64,000 nucleotides of DNA from Emiliania huxleyi CCMP1516 (Eukaryota > Haptophyta > Isochrysidales > Noelaerhabdaceae): contig NW_005200250.1 in the NCBI RefSeq assembly GCF_000372725.1, forward strand, positions 217,007 to 281,006. The letters run 5' to 3'. The stretch's first letter is position 1. Every line of letters starts with the position of its first letter. A program made the translations under genes and the position numbers. Positions 21,054 to 31,759 of this stretch are shown here, one piece after another. The notes beneath the pieces are model-generated. The model saw only the letters and a program-made list of their open reading frames with translations. It did not search any database and was not told where the DNA came from.

Positions 21054-22576
21054 ATGACGGTCGCGCCTAGCGAGTCCTCACGCGACACGCTGGTCGCCGC
21101 CTCCAGCGCGGGCACTGTCGCTCTGCTGGCGCTCATCGCTGCCGCCTCGCGAGCACTGCCTCCGTCGCAGCAGCTGCTGCTCGGGGCCAGCGTCGCGCTG
21201 TCTGCCGTCGCCGCGTTTGCATGCTCGCGGCTGATCGAGTCGCAGCAGACGCGCGAAATGTTCCTCAGCGCGGGAATACGCGGGATCGACCTCAACAAGG
21301 CGACGACGCAGCGCGACAAGGCGGGCAACCTCGTCCGGCCAATCAGCGGCGTGCCCATCCCGGAGGCGCAGGGCATGGTCACTGCGGCCGTCTACGTGCT
21401 GGCGCTCGCCGTCTTCATCCCATTTGCGTGCGCGGGCTTCCAGGCGGCCGAGGGCAGCGGCGCGCCGTTCCCCCACGAGCGGCTCTCCGAGTTTCTCGCC
21501 GCGCTCCTCTCCATCATGCTCGCCGCCTTCCTCGGCTTTGCCGACGACGTGCTCGACCTGCGGTGGCGACACAAGATCCCGCTCCCGCTGTTTGCCAACC
21601 TGCCGCTGCTGCTGGTGTACGGCGCCTCGGGCGGGCTGACGGGGGTGGCGGTGCCGCTGCAGCTCCAGCCGCTGCTCGGCCCCTACCTCGAGCTCTCCCT
21701 CCTCTTTTACGTCTTCCTCCTCGCCCTCGCCCTCCTCGCCACCCACGCCATCAACATCCTCGCCGGAGTCAACGGGCTCGAGGTGGGTCAGTCGGTCGTC
21801 CTCGCCGCGGCGGTCGCCACCCTCAATGCTGTCCAGCTGCTGCGCACCGCCGCCGACGCCGACGCCGCGGAGTACCAGCGCCACCAGGTCCCCACCTCTC
21901 CACATCTCTCCACACGCCTCTCCGCACCGCTACTCCTTTCGGCTCTGCGGCTGCTCGCCTCTGCTCTGGACGCATCTCCACTCGCACCGGCCTCTCGCCT
22001 CCCCGCCTCCAGGTGGCGAGCCTCCTCCTCGTGCTGCCCTTCCTCGGCGTCTCCCTCGCCCTCATGCGACTCAACTGGTTCCCCTCCCGCGTCTTTGTCG
22101 GCGACACGTACGCCTACTTCGCCGGCGGCTTCCTCGCTGCCGTCGCCATCGTCGGCCACTTCTCAAAGACGATGGTGCTGCTGCTCGCGCCCCAGTTCCT
22201 CAACTATGCCTACTCGGCGCCGCAGCTGCTGCGCTGGATCCCGATCCCGCGCCACCGCATGCCCGCCTTCGACGCGCGCACCGGGCTGGTCTCGAACAGC
22301 TATGCCACTCTCGTCGAGGCGGAGCTGAGCCGGCCCGGCCGCGCCACGCTGTGGCTGCTCCGCACCTTCCGCCTCGCCAAGGTCCTCCCGCCCGACGAGA
22401 GCGGCGTGACACGCGTCTCCAACCTCACCCTCATCAACCTCAGCCTCTACTGGATGGGGCCGTGCCGCGAGGACGTGCTGTGCACCCGGATGCTCGCCTT
22501 CCAAGCGCTCTGCGCGGCGGCCACCTTTGCAGTCCGATTCGGCCTCGCGGGCCTCTTCTACTCGGTGGTGCGATGA
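21054..22576 (+). CDS. ALG7: UDP-GlcNAc:dolichyl-phosphate GlcNAc-1-phosphotransferase
   Basis: ATG at 21054; exons 21054-21887 and 22013-22576 (GT-AG, phase 0) give 465 aa. The enzyme makes dolichyl-PP-GlcNAc, the first step of N-glycan precursor synthesis, in the ER membrane. Family motifs are in order: GIRGIDLNKATTQRDK and RPISGVPIPEAQG (cytosolic loop), LGFADDVLDLRWRHKIPLP, HAINILAGVNGLEVGQS, and after the splice RLNWFPSRVFVGDTYAYFAG, then KTMVLLLAPQFLNYAYSAPQ. About ten hydrophobic segments are visible. The aspartates of ADDVLD and GDTY are the Mg-binding/catalytic region. Length fits DPAGT1/ALG7. This is one of the safest calls in the window. Confidence 0.93.
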
Positions 22577-23100
22577 CCTGTGTGTGTTCCACCCCACTTG
22601 TCACCGCGGGATAGCAGAGAGCGTCTCATTAACAGGAATCTCTACAACTCGCGAGAGAAAAAAAACTGTTCAACTTCTCAGTTACTGTTCAGACTTCAGT
22701 TCCTTTCATCCCATATCCCAACTGATTTCAGATTTGCAAGCGCGAACTTATTTCTCATAGGCCCCATCCCGCGAGACATCGGAGTTTTACAAACAAAAAG
22801 CAAAACGACACCGTATGAGAAGTTCAAGGGTGGCGACGTCGCGTCCAAGGATCATCGGCCGTGGCGCGTGCATGGGTTGGCGGTTGCTGTTGTGGCGTGG
22901 TGTGAAAGTGATGATCGGCATGCGGGGGGGAGATCTCACAAGAACCGCGGATGATCTCTTTCAGACGCACACACCGGACATAGTCGGGCGGTCGTATCTG
23001 GTCGCCCTATATCTAGACCACTCCGGCTCTGCAGAGCCGAAGTGCGCTGCCCCCACACCGTGCTGTCAGGCGCAAGCCGGATGTGAGGCGGCACCGCGCA
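22577..23100. other. Convergent intergenic region, no gene seen
   Basis: The 3' UTRs of ALG7 and of the minus-strand J-domain/chromodomain gene should meet here. The sequence is less GC-rich than the genes. No repeat or RNA gene is recognised. Confidence 0.5.
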
Positions 23101-26100
23101 TCACGCAGCCTGTTGCTGCGCGACCCAGCCGGCGATGGCCTGCTTGATGGTCGCCTTCCACGGCCCCATGTCAGCGCCAAAGTGCGAGGTGAGTTTGTCC
23201 TTGATCTGTAGCGCGGGAGGGGGGGCCAGAGGTCGGTGGGCTGGCTTGGGGTGTGCGGCGAGGACTGCGGCCCCCCACCTGGTTGCGACTCATCTCCAAG
23301 GCCCTGGCGCCCGCCTTCTTCAGCACGGCGCGCACCGCCTTGCCGACCAGGCCCTCGTCGAGCTTGCGCCGGTGCTTGCTCTCGACGGTCGAGGTGAGCG
23401 GCGACGCCTTGCTGCCCCCCTCCGTACGAGCCTCCTTGCCGGCCGGCACCTCGACCTTCATCTCCTCGGGCCGGGGCCGCTTCTCGGACTTGCGCGGCGG
23501 CTGCGTCTGCCCCGACAGAGGTGCCAGAGGAACCGCCGCCGGAGGAGCGGCTTTTGGGGAGGGCGGCAGCGAGGGCGGCAGCGAGGGCGGCAGCGAGGGC
23601 GGCAGCGAGGGCGGCAGCGAGGGCGGCTGCGCAACCCCAGCCGCGGCGCTCTCGGCAAGCCCCGCAGGCATCGCCGGCGAGGCGGCCGCTGCAGGAGAGG
23701 CGGGCGCTGCGGGCGCCGGCGGCACGGCTCCTCCTGCGGGCGCCCCCTCCTCCGCGGCGGCACGCGCGGCCGGCGCGGCAGCCGGCGCGGGAGTGGCGCC
23801 GTCGGCATGGCTCGCCTCCCTGGCGCGGCGCTTCATCTCCTTCTTGCGCACGACGGTGCCGTCCGAGTCGTCCGAGTCGGTCTGGTACTCCATCCACGAA
23901 GGCGGCTTCCACCGGCTCGCCTCCGCCTCGGCCGCCTCGGCGGCGGCGGCCGCCGCCTTCCGCCTCTGCCGCTGCTCCTGCCGCGCCTTCTTCGCCTTTG
24001 GCTGGTCGCGCGCGAAGCGGCTCGAAGACACGCGCACCTCGCGCTGCTTGGCGAGCGGCACTCCGACGCTGCCCATCGCCCTCGCCTGCAGCTCTCCGCC
24101 GCCCTGCTCGATCGTCCACTCGTCGCCGGAGAGCACGTCGTCGTCGTCGTCTGACGAGTCGGCGGCCCGCACCGCCTTCTTGCGCCGGCCGCCCTTGCTC
24201 GCGCGCGCGGGCTTGCGCGCCGGCGGGGAGGGTTTCGCATCCGATGCCGGGCTGGCCGAGTCGGCGGCGGCGGCGGAAGCAGGGGCGGCGGAAGCGGGGG
24301 CGGCGTGGCGGCCGCGCTCCTCCCGGTGGCGCTCGAGCAGCGCGTCGAGGGTGAGCGCTTCGTCGGGGTCCGCCGCCCGGCCCGCCGCCGCCGCCCCGCC
24401 CGCCGCCTCCCGCTGGTGCGCGGCGAGCAGCTCGTCGAGCGTGAGCGACTCGTCGAGGGCGCCGAGCGCACCGCCCGCCGCGACCTCCGCCGCGACCTCC
24501 GCCGCGAGACCCTCCAGCTCCTCGGCACTCACGCCGACCATCCCCTCGGCGAGCGACGCCTCCGAGAAGCCGGCCGCGGAGAAGACGCCGCCCGCCTCCT
24601 CGTCCGACGAGTGGTCATCGTCCACCAGCCGCGCGCGAGGCTTGCGCCGCCCCGCTCCGACTGCTGGCTTGGCCGCCGGCTTAGCCGCCGACGCGGACTT
24701 GGCCGGCCGCGCGCGTTTGGCAGCCGGCCCCTCGTCGTCTGAGCTGTCCGCCACCGGCTTGGCGGGCTTGGCGGGCTTGGCAGCCGCCTTGCCGGCCTTG
24801 GCAGCCGCCATGCCAGCCTTTGGGGGGGCGGGAGGAGCCTTGCCGCGCTTGCCACCCGGCTTGGACGGCAGCGTCGGCGCCTTCTTTGGCGGCGGCGGCT
24901 CGTCGTCGCTCGAGTCGGCGAGAGCTGCCGCCGCGGCGGCGGCGGCGGCGGCGGCCGCTTCTGCCGCCAGGCGCAGCTTCTCCGCGCGGAACTCCTTGAC
25001 GCGCTTCTTCGCGCTCTGCAGGTGTGCGAGCGGCTCCCAGCTGTCCGCCTCTGCGCCGTAGCCGACCCAGCGCACGAGGAACTGCACCTTGCCGCGGTGC
25101 GTCCGCTCATCGAGGATCTGGTCCACCTCGTACTCGCCGCCGCCCTCGGCCTGCTCCGCCGCTGCCGTGGGGCCCGCCACCTCTGCAGGGCTCGCCGCCG
25201 GCGGAGGGCTCCCCGGCGAAGAGCGGTACGCCGGCAGCGGCGAGCCACTCTCCTCCCCGACGACGCTGCTGTCGGGCGATCGGCGCGCGCCCCGGCTCCG
25301 GCGCCCGCCTGATGGCGGGAGCGGCGACGCCCCCTCGGACGCCTCCTCGTCGTCGTCCATCGAAGGCATCCACTTTGGAGCCGAGCGCTGACGGCGCGGC
25401 CGGTTGACCGCCGCCGACGTGGCCGCCTCCTCCGACGCCGCGGCGGCCTTCTCCACGCGCTTCTTCTTGCTCGCGGCGGCCTGCTCCCGCTTCGCCCTCT
25501 CGGCCTCGCGCGCCTCCTCCGCCTCGCGCTCCGCCCGCACCTCGCTCACCCGCGCGAGGACGAGCCGGTCGAAGTCCTTGCGGCACTTCTTCACCATCGG
25601 CGGCAGCGAGCACGCCGCCTCGAACGCGAGCCGCAGCTTCTTCGCCGTCAGCTCGTCGAGGTCGCTCTCCGCTGTGACCTGCTCCTCCAGCCACGCCGCC
25701 GCCCGCTCCTCGGGGAAAGTCACGGTCTCCGCCGCCTCCGGCACCGCCTGCGGCTCTGCCGGCGGCGGCTCTGTCACCACCCGCTCCTCCTCCGCCGCCT
25801 CCGCCGCCTCTTCCGCCTCCGCCCCTGCCGCCTCCTTCGCCTCCACCTCCGCCTCCGCCGCCGCCCCTGCCGCCTCCGACGCTTCCGCCCCTGCCGCCTC
25901 CCCCCCTGCCGTATCGTCGAGGTCGTCCACCGGCGCTGGCGCCGCGGCCTCGAGCTCGGCCAGCCGCCCTCGCGCCGCCTCGAGCGCCTTGGCCGCCACG
26001 CCCGCGGCGACCGCCACGTTGATGATGCAGCGCAGCGCCGAGGCGGAGCCCCACGCCGGGCTGCTGCTCGCCTTGAGGACGGTGGCGGCGGCCTGCTCCG

Positions 26101-26891
26101 CGGCGTACACCTGCTCGAGGAGGCGCTTGAGCTGCTCGAGCGCCGCGTCGAACGACGCCTGCTCCGCCAGCTTCTCGGCGACGCGCAACGAGAGCACCGC
26201 CTTTGCGCCGGTTGCGTTGAGCGCCAGCCGGCGGCAGAGCTCCTTGAGCTCGACCAGCCGGTGAGAGGCGAGCATCTTGTTGAGCCGGCTCGCCATCGAC
26301 TGGCCTCCCTCGTCGGCGGGGGCGGCGGGCGGCGGCGGCGACTGGCGCGCCGGCGCCGCCGCCGGCGCGGAGACGTACGTGCGGAACCGCCCTTGGTGCG
26401 GAATCATCACCTCGACGTTGTACCGCTGGCGGAGGTCGGCGTCGGAGAGCACCTTGTGGGCCTCGGAGAGCTTCTTGAAGGCCTCCTCGGCGCCGCGCGC
26501 GTGGTTCTTGTCCGGGTGGACCTTGAACGACAGCTTCTTGTACAGCGATCGCTCCTTCTCCGGGTCAAACTCGGCCTGCGTCGTGCCTGCGGTGGCGCCG
26601 AGCGAGCCGCGGTGACGGCGGCGCCTGGTCGGGAGAGGTGTGGCGGAGCGCAGAGCGGCGCGCACCGAGGATCGCGTAGAAGTGGGGAGCGTCGATTACC
26701 GCCTTGACGGCCTCCGCGGCAGCCGAGCCAGGGCCAAACTTCTCGAGATGTGTGCAGAAGCTTTTCGCCTGGTCGTTCGCGTCGTCAAGCCGCACCGCCT
26801 TTTGAGCGAACCGGAGAGCGCCCTCGTCGTCTCCGTCCTCGTACCGCTTCCTCGCTACATCGAGCGCAGCCACGGAGGACTCGGCGTTCAT
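23101..26891 (-). CDS. Chromatin-type J protein: J domain, SAP-like, chromodomain, DEK_C
   Basis: ATG at 26891. Exons 26666-26891, 23279-26586, 23101-23205; both introns GT-AG and frame-consistent, giving 1212 aa. N-terminus: a helix pair like DNAJB12/14 heads (RKRYEDGDDEGALRFAQKAV), then a J domain split by intron 1 (HFYAILG ... KVHPDKNHARGAEEAFKKLS, HPD at about 99-101). A SAP-like helix pair follows (LASHRLVELKELCRRL, about 177-207), then long acidic/Ala linkers, and a chromodomain near 558-612 (EYEVDQILDE, FLVRWVGYGAEADSWEPLAH). Low-complexity SSDDE/AK-rich linkers fill the middle. The end is a DEK_C-like module, joined across intron 2 (LVGKAVRAVLKKAGARAL ... SHFGADMGPWKATIKQAI). It probably recruits Hsp70 to chromatin; this is inferred from domains only. 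Confidence 0.8.
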
Positions 26892-27243
26892 CGAGGAGCA
26901 CGCGGTTTCGCTCGCGACGGATCGCAGCTGGTTGCCAGTGGGTTCGAGTGAGCAAGACAGTTGTGCCCGAGCGGGAGTCCGGCGAAGAAGAAATACCTCG
27001 GTTCAGCAGCTCCTGCTCCGCGACTGTCGCGACAACTAGTTGACATAAAAAAGCAAAGCCGCGACGTGGAGCCGGTCTGTGTAGAGAGGATTCACAGGAC
27101 ACATTCACAGTCGGAACGAGTTCACGATGGACGGGCTGTACCCACACCACAGCTCTGCCCAACGCGGCCAAAGGATATCCAGCTCGAGAACCTCGAGGAG
27201 CGAGAACGCTTCCACAGACACAGGAACAGGAGGCACCTCACAC

Positions 27244-27975
27244 ATGCCGCTGATCACAAAGCTCATTCTCGCGCTCACCATCGGCTCTGCGCAGCCGCTC
27301 CGCCAGCCCGTCGGCCGCATTACGTCGCTCGACCGGCGAAAGCTAGTCGCGAGCGTGTCCGACTCGGAGTTCTACAAATCTCCGCGGCTCGTGGCGCACG
27401 CCGACGACGCCTTCCTGCGCAAGCTGACTGCGCTGTACCGCGAGCGGCTCCCAGCGGGCGGAGTGCTGCTCGACCTGATGTCGTCGCACATCTCTCACCT
27501 CCCGCCAGCGATGTCCTTCGCGCGGGTCGACGGCCATGGAATGAACGCCGAGGAGCTGTCCAAGAACCCCGCCTTTGCGGGTGGCCAGTGGTGGGTGCAG
27601 GACCTAAACGAGGACCCGGCGCTCTCGTTCGCCGCCGACGGCGAGTACGACGCCGTGTTGTGCATGGCGGGCGTGCAGTACCTCCAGGAGCCCGAGAGCG
27701 TCTTTGCCGAGTGCAGTCGCGTGCTCAAGCCGAATGGCGTGATGATTGTCGCATTCACGAACAGCTTCTTCTACCAGAAGGCCATCTACGGTTGGAGCGA
27801 GAGGGGCATGGCGACGCGCGCAAAGCTCGTGAGGGACTACATGCGGGCGGCGGGCGGCTTCGACGACATAACAGTCGAGGGCGATGGCACCGGCCTCGTC
27901 GCGCAGCTAGCCAGCATTGGGGGTCTGGGCGGCGACCCCTTCGCGGCGGTCGTGGGGCGGAAGAACGGCAGCTAG
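27244..27975 (+). CDS. Class I SAM-dependent methyltransferase (type 11), probably organelle-targeted
   Basis: The ATG at 27244 gives 243 aa with a hydrophobic head (MPLITKLILALTIGSA) suitable as a signal or transit peptide; an in-frame ATG at 27127 adds a Ser/Thr-rich leader. The core is a degenerate Rossmann methyltransferase: motif I region LPAGGVLLDLMSSHISHLP, the post-I helix, motif IV YDAVLCMAGVQYLQEPESVF and ECSRVLKPNGVMIVAFTNSF. The usual E/DxGxGxG loop is replaced by DLMSSHISH, typical of an algal/cyanobacterial subgroup of UbiE-like proteins. Substrate unknown. Single exon. The 3' end abuts a Helitron-like repeat 50 bp downstream. Confidence 0.75.
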   Translation: MPLITKLILALTIGSAQPLRQPVGRITSLDRRKLVASVSDSEFYKSPRLVAHADDAFLRKLTALYRERLPAGGVLLDLMSSHISHLPPAMSFARVDGHGMNAEELSKNPAFAGGQWWVQDLNEDPALSFAADGEYDAVLCMAGVQYLQEPESVFAECSRVLKPNGVMIVAFTNSFFYQKAIYGWSERGMATRAKLVRDYMRAAGGFDDITVEGDGTGLVAQLASIGGLGGDPFAAVVGRKNGS

Positions 27976-28029
27976 TGGATACTTGTTTCTGGATTCCTGG
28001 GGTACGAAAGTCGGCCCTGTTTTTGGTTT

Positions 28030-28895
28030 TTTTTACCGCGCAAGATATAAAGGGTGTCCTAAGGGCTCTGCTCGCAAGGCGCCCGCGTCGCAGACGCGGT
28101 ACCATTGACAAATCTGCAATATACACCCACACGAGCAAATAGCAAAATCCGAATACCGTGCACGAACTGCAGGATGTGCGCCGGGCAAGCCTTCAGCTGG
28201 TGCCACATCCGTAACGAAATTGAAGCCAAGAACGTCCGCCAAATCCGTGCTGTCGTGCTTTGGGAGCAACTGAGGGAAAGCCGCTGATCGAGCCCAGCGT
28301 GCCCGCGGCCGCCTCCCGCGCAGCACCGCCGCTGGGGACGACACTCGAGCCCATGCACCGGGCAAAGAAGGACGCTGCAGAAGCGGTTGGACGTTGGAGA
28401 GGCAGCCGGCGTCTGCCGTCACAACGAGTCCCAGCGCTGGTTGCTCCGGCAAGACTTTAGCCTTGGCCACCCTCCTTGCGGAGCAGGAGGAGATCCGCTC
28501 TCGGTCGGCAACGTGGCAGCTAGTCGAGGGACGCGGTAGTTGTGGACCCCCGGAGTGTCTGAGGACAGGAGAGAGAGAGCTTTTGTGGTGTTGGTGTATA
28601 CGCAATAAACGGGACAGGGTAGTCGTTCTCTCTAGCTCCCCTTCTGGCTCTTAGCATGATCTGCGCCCTGTGTCCGACCCCTTTTGCGCAGCAACACCTT
28701 AAACTTTTAGGCCCTCCAAATTCGGGTCGGAGCGTAGGCCGTACGTAGCGGAGTGGGCCCCGAGTTTGAAAAGGGCGACGGACGCTTGCGTCCTAGCCTC
28801 CAACAACGCCTCCCCGGCGCAGAGGGGCCCCCGGAGGGATGCGCAACCGCTCCACGCCACGCCGCTTGCGGCGGTCCTATTCCCAGCTCCGCTGA
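28030..28895 (+). mobile_element. Helitron-like dispersed repeat, copy U2 (internally deleted)
   Basis: Same family as 6062-7090, opposite orientation. It begins ACCGCGCAAGATATAAAGGG, shares the GCGTCGCAGACGC hairpin and the interior up to CGCTGGTTG, then jumps directly to CTCCGGCAAGACTTTAGC. About 200 bp present in U1, including the residues before the P-loop, are missing. It ends with the 3' block and its CTTG-loop hairpins. The deletion join shares a few bases on each side. Confidence 0.6.
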
Positions 28896-28911
28896 GGGCC
28901 CGTCTATTGTA

Positions 28912-30490
28912 GAATTCTTTTATGACCGCGCAAGACATAAGGGTGGCTAAGGGCTCTGCCCGCAAGGCGCCCGCGTCGCAGACGCGGTACCATTGGCAAC
29001 TACATGACATACCCCCACACGAAAAAAATATAATTAAAATTCGTGCATATCGTGCGATTTTCGTTCGGCGACGCAGACTTCTCGTCCCACGTTCAACACG
29101 GCGCCCGGGCAAGCCTTCAGCTGGTGCCAACATGCGTAAACCAAGAACGTCCGCCGAATCCGTGCTTTCGGACGGAGCAACTTACCCCCCCCCGTAAGCA
29201 GCCCGTCGATGCATGTGGCTCGCGCGGCCACGGCCGCAACGACGCGTCGCCGGCGGCGCTCACTCGAGCCCGAGCCCTCCGCGACGGCAACGCCAGGTCG
29301 TCGCGTCCGCCCCGCCAGCCCTTGAGCACGCCTCCCGCATACCGATGACTGCACTCGGCGTCCACCGGCGGGGGACCATGGAGGAGCGGTCAGCAGTCTC
29401 GACTGCTCCACCGGCTCCTCCACAGGCTCTCGCCGTCGGCCCCGGCGCGCTGCGACGGCGCGCCGCCGGCTCCCACCGCGGCGTCCGAGCTGGAGGGAAA
29501 GGTGACGCACCTGATGGAGCTGCTCAAGGCGCATGAGTCGCGGGACGCGGAGGCGTCGCGGCTGCAGCAAGCGCTGCAGCGCCAGGAGGAGGCGGACGCC
29601 GCCAAGCTCGTCGAGCTGATGCGACGGCAGGAGGCGGCGAGCGCGGCGGCGGTCGAGGAGGCCAAGGCTGCGATCGAGGCGCAGCTGGTCGAGCGATTCC
29701 GCGAGGAGCAGGCGGCGGCGGCGGAGGCGCACTCAGCGCAGCTGCAGCAGCTGAGCGCGGAGCACTCGACGCAGCTGCAGCAGGCGGCGGCCCTCCTGGA
29801 GGCGCAGGCGCGCGAGAAGTTTGAGACGGCGGTCGCGCACGAGAGGGTGATTGCGCGCGAGGCGCAGGAGCAGGCGGTGCTCGCAGAGAGGCTGGTGAGC
29901 GGAACCTCTCCCCTCCCGCCTCCCCGCCCGCCTTCCCTCCCGCCTCCCGCCTCGACTCCCCTGCCTCACTCCTCCCGACCCATCCCTCACTCCTCACTCC
30001 GCCCGCCTCTCCTCTCCCCTCCCTCCTCCCCTCCTCCCCTCCCCCTCCCCTCTCCTCCTCCCCTCCCCCCCTCCCCATTCCCCCTTCCTCTCGCCTCGCG
30101 CCCAGCCCAGCCCCGCCACCTCACCGCCCTCCCAGGCGTATCTCTCCGCCCTCAAGCAGCTCGAGCTCGACGTCGACGTGCTCACACGCGTCCTGGCGCC
30201 TACTGTATACTTGATGCAGAGCTTTCCGACGTCATTGTGTTTGCCGCTCCGCGCTCGACGCCCGCCGCCGCGCGCGCCCGCGCGCCACCCCTTTTGCGCA
30301 GCAACACCTTAAATTTCATGGCCCTCCAAATTCGGGTCGGAGCGTAGCGGAGTGGGCCCCGAGTTTGAAAACGGCGACGGACGCTTGCGTCCTAGCCGCC
30401 AACAACGCCTCCCCGGCGCAGAGGGGCCCCCGGAGGGACGCTCAACCGCTCCACGCCACGCCGCTTGCGGCGGTCCTATTCCACGCTCCA
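28912..30490 (+). mobile_element. Helitron-like dispersed repeat, copy U3, enclosing a foreign gene fragment
   Basis: Starts GACCGCGCAAGACATAAGGG right after copy U2 and matches the family to about 29190; the family match resumes at about 30290 (TTTTGCGCAGCAACACCTTAAA) and ends at 30484-30490. The intervening 1.1 kb is unrelated to the other copies and encodes a coiled-coil protein fragment with an intron. Either the element captured host DNA or it was interrupted. The captured region has no ATG-to-stop frame of its own. Confidence 0.5.
29400..30220 (+). pseudogene. Coiled-coil gene fragment, MIC60/mitofilin-like
   Basis: One frame reads ASELEGKVTHLMELLKAHES and a long Ala/Gln/Glu coiled coil with LQQALQRQEEADAAKLVEL and REAQEQAVLAERL. 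A GT-AG intron (donor about 29896, acceptor about 30135, pyrimidine-rich throughout) joins it to AYLSALKQLELDVDVLTRVL. The long coiled coil followed by a LxxLxxLxxxVxxLxxVL helix resembles the middle of MIC60, the mitochondrial crista-junction protein. No transmembrane start and no C-terminal mitofilin domain are present; the frame runs into repeat sequence at about 30290. A generic coiled-coil gene is the alternative. It looks like a dead fragment. Confidence 0.4.
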
Positions 30491-30589
30491 GGGGGCCGGT
30501 TCTTATTTTGGCAAGAGCTTCGGCGCGGCGCGGAGAGACATAGCTCCCCCGACTCTTCCCAGTCCGACAAAGCGTTTGCCGTCCCGCCG

Positions 30590-31023
30590 ATGGCGGCGCC
30601 GCCAGTGGAGGTGGCGGGCACACCGCTGCTGGTGACGGTCAACGCGACCACAGACATCGGCCCGTCACAGGCGCCTCTTGTCAAAGCGACGCTCGTGACA
30701 CCCCTTGCAGCAGTGGCGGCTCCGGCCGGCAATGCCCAGCCCGCAGCTTCGGCTGTTGTTGCCATACCGAGTGCACCGGCCGTATCCCTCCTCCCCCCCC
30801 CCACGAACGGATCGCCGCCTCCGCCTCCCAGTGTGTCTCCTCCGCCTCCGAGTCTGTCACCACCTCCGAGCAGTTCACCACCACCACCACCGCCACCGCC
30901 TAGCGCCTCGCCGCCGCCGCCGCCGCCGCCGCCTAGCGCCTCACCACCGCCGCCGCCTAGCGCCTCACCACCGCCGCCGCCTAGCGCCTCGCCGCCGCCG
31001 CCGCCGCCGCCGCCGAGCGCCTT

Positions 31024-31058
<35 letters not shown>

Positions 31059-31103
31059 ATGCCTCGCCGCCGCCGGATGCCTCGCCGCCACCACCCAATG
31101 CCT

Positions 31104-31137
<34 letters not shown>

Positions 31138-31759
31138 CGACGCCTCGCCCTCACCCGATGCCTCACCCCCACCTCCGCCGGACGCCTCGCCGCCACGCCA
31201 CAGCCCGCCATGGGCCTCCGCGTCGGTCGCGGCAGTTGCCGAGGGGGCGCCCGATCCCGAGCCCGTCACGCCACCGGCGGCAGACCCCGTGCCTGTCCCC
31301 GTGCCTGTGGCTGTCACCGTGCCCGTGCCCGTGCCGGCCGCCAAGGCGCCGTCGGAGGAGGACGAGGAGACGGTCCTGCGGCAGATGGCGGTGGCGCAGA
31401 GGCGCTGGTGGGCGCAGGTGTTTGGGGGAGTCGGGGCGGCGTCGGCGGCACTCTTCCTGCTGCTGAAGTGCTGCCGCCGGCGCGGCCTGCGCAGCGGAGC
31501 CTACTCCTCGGTGCACGGCGAGGCGTATGACGCCTCCTCCCTCGCGCCTATGTGCTGCGCGCTCGATATCGCCGACAACGCGTCGCAGGCGGGGTCAACC
31601 ATCTCGCACGAGCAGATCGACACGTGGGACGACTTCGACATCGACGAGGACGGGGATGACGGCTGGGGCAGCCGCTCCACATCCTCGAGCCCGCCCAGAA
31701 TGGCGAACCTGGAGCCTAGCACACAGGAGCCTCGTCCGCCACCGCTGGTCGAGTTCTGA
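30590..31759 (+). CDS. Proline-rich single-pass membrane protein
   Basis: The ATG at 30590 gives 389 aa; the frame is open upstream into the repeat but that part is not trusted. The N-terminal region is Ala/Val/Thr-rich, followed by a long (S/A)PPPPP block (about residues 70-210) like the hydroxyproline-rich stems of algal wall glycoproteins. A Pro-Val segment and an acidic helix lead to one TM helix, VGAASAALFLLLKCCRRR, at about residues 285-302, then a 90-residue acidic cytoplasmic tail (DTWDDFDIDEDGDDGWG). No signal peptide is seen, so the true first exon may lie upstream. A cell-surface or wall-linking role is inferred. The CCG repeat tract is expansion-prone. Confidence 0.55.

Noticed and set aside
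28050-28100. Pol III A-box-like TGGCTAAGGG at the head of the repeat, suggesting a tRNA-derived SINE
   Set aside because: In some copies an A-box-like phrase is present, but no convincing B box follows and the element has a coding interior, so SINE status is not supported.
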